Below are positions 61,209-64,000 of a stretch of DNA of 64,000 nucleotides, one piece after another. The stretch lies in the NCBI RefSeq assembly GCF_040144835.1, contig NZ_CP151632.1:806001-870000 (forward strand), written 5' to 3'. This DNA is from Microbacterium sp. LWS13-1.2. Its GTDB lineage: Bacteria > Actinomycetota > Actinomycetes > Actinomycetales > Microbacteriaceae. The notes beneath the pieces are model-generated. The model worked only from the letters and a program-made list of their open reading frames with translations, did not search any database and was not told where the DNA came from. The first letter of the stretch is position 1. Each line of letters begins with the position of its first letter. The position numbers and the translations under genes were made by a program.

Positions 61209-63140
61209 ATGCCCGCCCCCGTTCCCCGCCTCGCGGCGCCGACCGCACGCACGGCACGCGCCGCGCGCACCGCACGCACGGCACGCGCCGCGCGTATCGC
61301 GGCTGTCGCCACCGGCACCGCGCTGATCGCGAGCGCGCTGCTGGCGACGCCCGCCACCGCGGCGCCACCGCGCACGGTCGACCCGTTCCACCCCGACTTC
61401 GGGCCGAACGTGACGATCTACTCCCCCGACACGCCCGTCGCCGCCATCCGGGCCGACCTCGATGCCCTGCACGCCCAGCAGGTCGATGCCGAGATGAGCA
61501 CCGAACGCCAGGCAGTCTACTTCCTGCCAGGCGAGTACGGGTCGGCAGCGGATCCGCTGCAGGTGAAGGTCGGCTACTACACCGAGATCGCAGGCCTGGG
61601 CACGTCGCCCGAGGACGTCACCGTCCACGGTGCCGTCGAGGTCTACAACCGCTGCCTCGCCGACGGCGGCACGGGCAACTGCCTCGCGCTCGTCAACTTC
61701 TGGCGCACGATCTCGAACCTGTCGATCGACATCCAGGACGCGGACCGCGGCTGCCGCACCGGCACCGACTTCTGGGCGGTGTCGCAGGCGGTCTCGATGC
61801 GACGTCTCGACATCGCGGGCGGCAACCTGTCGCTCATGGACTACTGCACCGCCGGTCCGCAGTACGCCAGCGGCGGCTTCATCGCCGATTCGCGCCTGCC
61901 CAACGTGATCAACGGCTCGCAGCAGCAGTGGCTGATCCGCAACAGCGAGGTCGCGAGCTGGTCGAACGCCGTCTGGAACCAGGTGTTCTCGGGCGTCGTG
62001 GGCGCACCCGACGACGCCGGCTTCCCGGACCCGCCGTACACGACGCTCGACACGACGCCGGTCAGCCGCGAGAAGCCGTACCTGTACGTCGACGACGACG
62101 GTCGATACAGCGTGCGGGTGCCCGCGGCGCAGCACGAGTCGAGCGGCGTCACCTGGGCAGACGGCGAGACGGCAGGGCGCAGCATCCCGATCACCGACTT
62201 CTACATCGCCACCCCGGCCGACTCGGTGAAGGACATCAACAACGCGCTCGCACGCGGCCAGCACCTGATCCTGACGCCGGGCGTGTACGACATCGCCCAG
62301 ACGATCAAGGTCAAGCGCGCGAACACCGTCGTGCTCGGGCTCGGGCACGCGACCCTGACCGCGGTCGGCGGTGCGGTGCCGCTGGAGGTGAAGGATGCCG
62401 ACGGCATCGTCGTCGCGGGCGTCACGATCGACGCGGGCACCGAGCTCTCGCCGGTGCTGCTGCGCGTGGGCGCCGCCGACAGCGACAAGGCGCTCGACCC
62501 GGCGAACCCGATCACGCTCAGCGACGTGTACTTCCGCGTCGGCGGGCCCCACATCGGCAAGACGACCACAGCGCTCGAGGTGAACGCCGACGACGTGCTC
62601 ATCGACCACACCTGGGTGTGGCGCGGCGACCACGGCGTCGAAGGCTTCACGAACGGAGTGAACGGCGACACCGACCGGTGGCAGACCAACACCGGCACCG
62701 TCGGCGTGATCGTCAACGGCGACGATGTGACCGCGACCGGCCTGTTCGTCGAGCACTTCCAGACGTACAACACGGTCTGGAACGGCGAGAACGGCCGCGT
62801 CGTGCTGTACCAGAACGAGCTGCCGTACGACCCGCCGACGCAGGCTGACTGGACGCAGCCGAACGGCACGCTCGGCTACCCCGGGTACAAGGTCGCCGAC
62901 GACGTCACCACGCACCGCCTCGACGGCGCAGGCGTGTACGTCTTCAACCAGAACAACCCGTCGATCCTGACGGCCAACGGGTTCGAGGTGCCCGGGACGC
63001 CCGGCGTGCAGCTGCACCACATCATGACGGTGAACCTGTCGGCAGGCACGGTCCAGCACGTCGTGAACGGCGTGGGCGGGCAGGCCGACAACACGAACAC
63101 CGGCACGCCGCAGTTCGTGGTCGACTACCCGCTGCCGTAA
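61209..63140 (+). CDS. Secreted right-handed beta-helix protein
   Basis: 643 residues. A long Arg-rich N-region (PTARTARAARTARTARAAR) and hydrophobic stretch end at PATA-APPRTVDPF. The mature protein resembles Streptomyces proteins labelled 'coagulation factor 5/8 type' or 'adenylyl cyclase', which are pectate-lyase-like beta-helices: FHPDFGPNVTIYSPDTP, VKVGYYTEIAGLGTSPEDVTVHG, ALVNFWRTISNLSID, then a second half with VKRANTVVLGLGHATLTAVGG and VLIDHTWVWRGDHG. Likely an extracellular polysaccharide-active enzyme, but catalytic residues and substrate cannot be named. Confidence 0.85.
   Translation: MPAPVPRLAAPTARTARAARTARTARAARIAAVATGTALIASALLATPATAAPPRTVDPFHPDFGPNVTIYSPDTPVAAIRADLDALHAQQVDAEMSTERQAVYFLPGEYGSAADPLQVKVGYYTEIAGLGTSPEDVTVHGAVEVYNRCLADGGTGNCLALVNFWRTISNLSIDIQDADRGCRTGTDFWAVSQAVSMRRLDIAGGNLSLMDYCTAGPQYASGGFIADSRLPNVINGSQQQWLIRNSEVASWSNAVWNQVFSGVVGAPDDAGFPDPPYTTLDTTPVSREKPYLYVDDDGRYSVRVPAAQHESSGVTWADGETAGRSIPITDFYIATPADSVKDINNALARGQHLILTPGVYDIAQTIKVKRANTVVLGLGHATLTAVGGAVPLEVKDADGIVVAGVTIDAGTELSPVLLRVGAADSDKALDPANPITLSDVYFRVGGPHIGKTTTALEVNADDVLIDHTWVWRGDHGVEGFTNGVNGDTDRWQTNTGTVGVIVNGDDVTATGLFVEHFQTYNTVWNGENGRVVLYQNELPYDPPTQADWTQPNGTLGYPGYKVADDVTTHRLDGAGVYVFNQNNPSILTANGFEVPGTPGVQLHHIMTVNLSAGTVQHVVNGVGGQADNTNTGTPQFVVDYPLP
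61243..61294. repeat. 27-bp tandem repeat in a signal peptide
   Basis: A 25-bp block starting CCGCACGCACGGCACGCGCC occurs at 61243-61267 and identically at 61270-61294. It encodes a doubled TARTARAAR in the Arg-rich N-region of the secreted beta-helix protein. Confidence 0.85.
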
Positions 63141-63146
63141 CCCTCT

Positions 63147-63243
63147 CGGTCGTTGAGCGAGCGAAGCGAGACGAAACGCGGCAAGCGCCTCTCGCAAGCC
63201 CAGGGCGTTTCGTCTCGCTCGTTCCTCGCTCGCTCAACGACCG
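63147..63243. repeat. REP-like element cluster 4
   Basis: One GGTCGTTGAGCGAGCG...GACGAAACG copy (63148-63179) and one inverted copy (63204-63243), together a large imperfect inverted repeat just after the beta-helix gene. Confidence 0.88.
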
Positions 63244-63290
63244 GACGGATGCCTCGGCTCACGCGACACGCGGGGGCCGGGGCATCCGTC
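63244..63290 (+). terminator. Hairpin after the beta-helix gene
   Basis: GACGGATGCCTCGG (63244-63257) / CCGGGGCATCCGTC (63277-63290), 14-bp stem with one G-U, 19-nt loop. Again built on GGATGCC. Confidence 0.65.
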
Positions 63291-63376
63291 ATCCCTTTGC
63301 GGCGCGGTGGTTCGGATCTACCATTCGAGCAACCGCCCACGCAGAGTCGCGCGGGCCCTCGGGCAAGGAGAACGCC

Positions 63377-63778
63377 ATGACCGATCCGCAAGAGCAGAGC
63401 TGGACCGGATGGGTGGTGTTCGCCGGGATCGTCATGATCATCGCGGGAGCGTTCGACGCCCTCCTGGGACTGACGGCGATCCTGCTGCCTTCGAACGAGT
63501 ATCTGTTCCTCACGGATGAAGCAGTGATCCTGCTCGACGCGGCGGGCTGGGGCTGGTGGCATCTGATCATCGGCGCCGCCATCGTCGTGGTCGGCATCTT
63601 CGTGCTGCGGGGCGCCACCTGGGCGCGCATCGTCGGTGTCGTCCTGGTGTCGATCAACGCGATCAGCCAGATGGGACTCCTCGCCGTGCAGCCCCTGTGG
63701 TCCCTCATCATGATCCTGCTCGACATCATCGTGATCTACGCGCTGATCGTCCACGGCCGGGAGCTGAAGCGCACCTGA
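63377..63778 (+). CDS. DUF7144-like membrane protein
   Basis: 133 residues with four membrane helices (about 11-34, 56-77, 80-98, 104-126). A conserved start WTGWVVFAGIVMIIAGAFDALLGLTAIL and the short loop GRELKRT at the end match a common actinobacterial four-helix family of unknown role. ATG at 63377 has AAGGAG 7 nt upstream. Confidence 0.82.
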   Translation: MTDPQEQSWTGWVVFAGIVMIIAGAFDALLGLTAILLPSNEYLFLTDEAVILLDAAGWGWWHLIIGAAIVVVGIFVLRGATWARIVGVVLVSINAISQMGLLAVQPLWSLIMILLDIIVIYALIVHGRELKRT

Positions 63779-63822
63779 CACGCGGAGAAGTCGGAGCGCG
63801 AACGGATGCCTGTCACGTGCCG

Positions 63823-63965
63823 ATGTTGAGCGAGCGAAGCGACGAAACACGCCCGCCCCCTTCGCGGACACTCGAGGCGTTTCGTCTCGCTCGTTCCTCG
63901 CTCGCTCAACGACCGCAACTCATGCACGCACCCTGTCGTTGAGCGAGCGAAGCGAGACGAAACGC
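63823..63965. repeat. REP-like element cluster 5 at the right end
   Basis: A degenerate copy (about 63823-63850), an inverted full copy (63875-63914) and a direct full copy (63933-63964). The last 36 bp of the window contain nothing recognised. Confidence 0.85.
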
Positions 63966-64000
63966 CCCGAGGTCACCAGAGCGGGTGGATGGCGTCCCGC

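Overview
The window is high-GC (about 70%) actinobacterial DNA, most like Microbacterium or a close Microbacteriaceae relative. The evidence is frequent GTG starts, many leaderless TANNNT promoters, DUF2510 and 13E12/DUF222-HNH genes, a GarA-type FHA protein beside an FtsR-type MerR regulator, and an actinobacterial division/cell-wall order. No tRNA, rRNA, CRISPR array, prophage or intact insertion sequence was seen.

0-13.3 kb: division and cell wall (dcw) cluster on the minus strand. Transcription runs mraZ, rsmH, ftsL-like, ftsI, murF, mraY, murD, ftsW, murG, then murC, which is cut by the window edge. Most junctions are ATGA/GTGA overlaps. Three MraZ-box repeats precede mraZ. murG and murC are separated by a divergent pair, a membrane protein and a GntR/YtrA-type regulator, and each carries its own promoter-like hexamer.

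13.3-23.4 kb: isoprenoid, phosphosignalling and central metabolism. A polyprenyl diphosphate synthase, an Rv2175c-like protein, a LysM/lysozyme-fold secreted protein, a PASTA Ser/Thr kinase and class II DAHP synthase (aroG) match the idsA2-Rv2175c-pknL-aroG neighbourhood of mycobacteria. An acyltransferase, an ROK glucokinase and a long-chain acyl-CoA ligase follow.

23.4-37 kb: def, a MinD-like ATPase with a long acidic N-terminus, pyruvate carboxylase, parA, a Cys/Met-metabolism PLP enzyme, MerR, FtsR and GarA/OdhI-like genes. Then a copper pair (Met/Cys-rich copper storage protein and CopC) and dihydrolipoyl dehydrogenase.

37-44 kb: CYTH protein, a small protein, glycogen phosphorylase with a perfect LacI-family operator on its promoter, a glutamine amidotransferase, a secreted DKDSPD-repeat protein, NAD(P)HX epimerase and a YihY membrane protein.

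44-55 kb: a complete Gram-positive type IV pilus locus. Major pilin, two prepilin-like proteins, a large membrane-anchored secreted protein, prepilin peptidase, pilM, pilN, pilO, pilT and pilC lie on the minus strand; pilB lies on the plus strand, converging on pilC.

55-64 kb: accessory region with a 13E12-type HNH protein, DUF2510, DUF1905, SRPBCC, DUF1294, glycosyltransferase, GNAT, secreted beta-helix and DUF7144 genes.

Three genome-scale signals stand out. At least seventeen genes have a TANNNT hexamer exactly 6 or 7 nt before the start codon, implying leaderless mRNAs. A REP-like element occurs in five intergenic clusters, only beyond 36.9 kb. The heptamer GGATGCC is strongly over-represented and forms several terminator stems.
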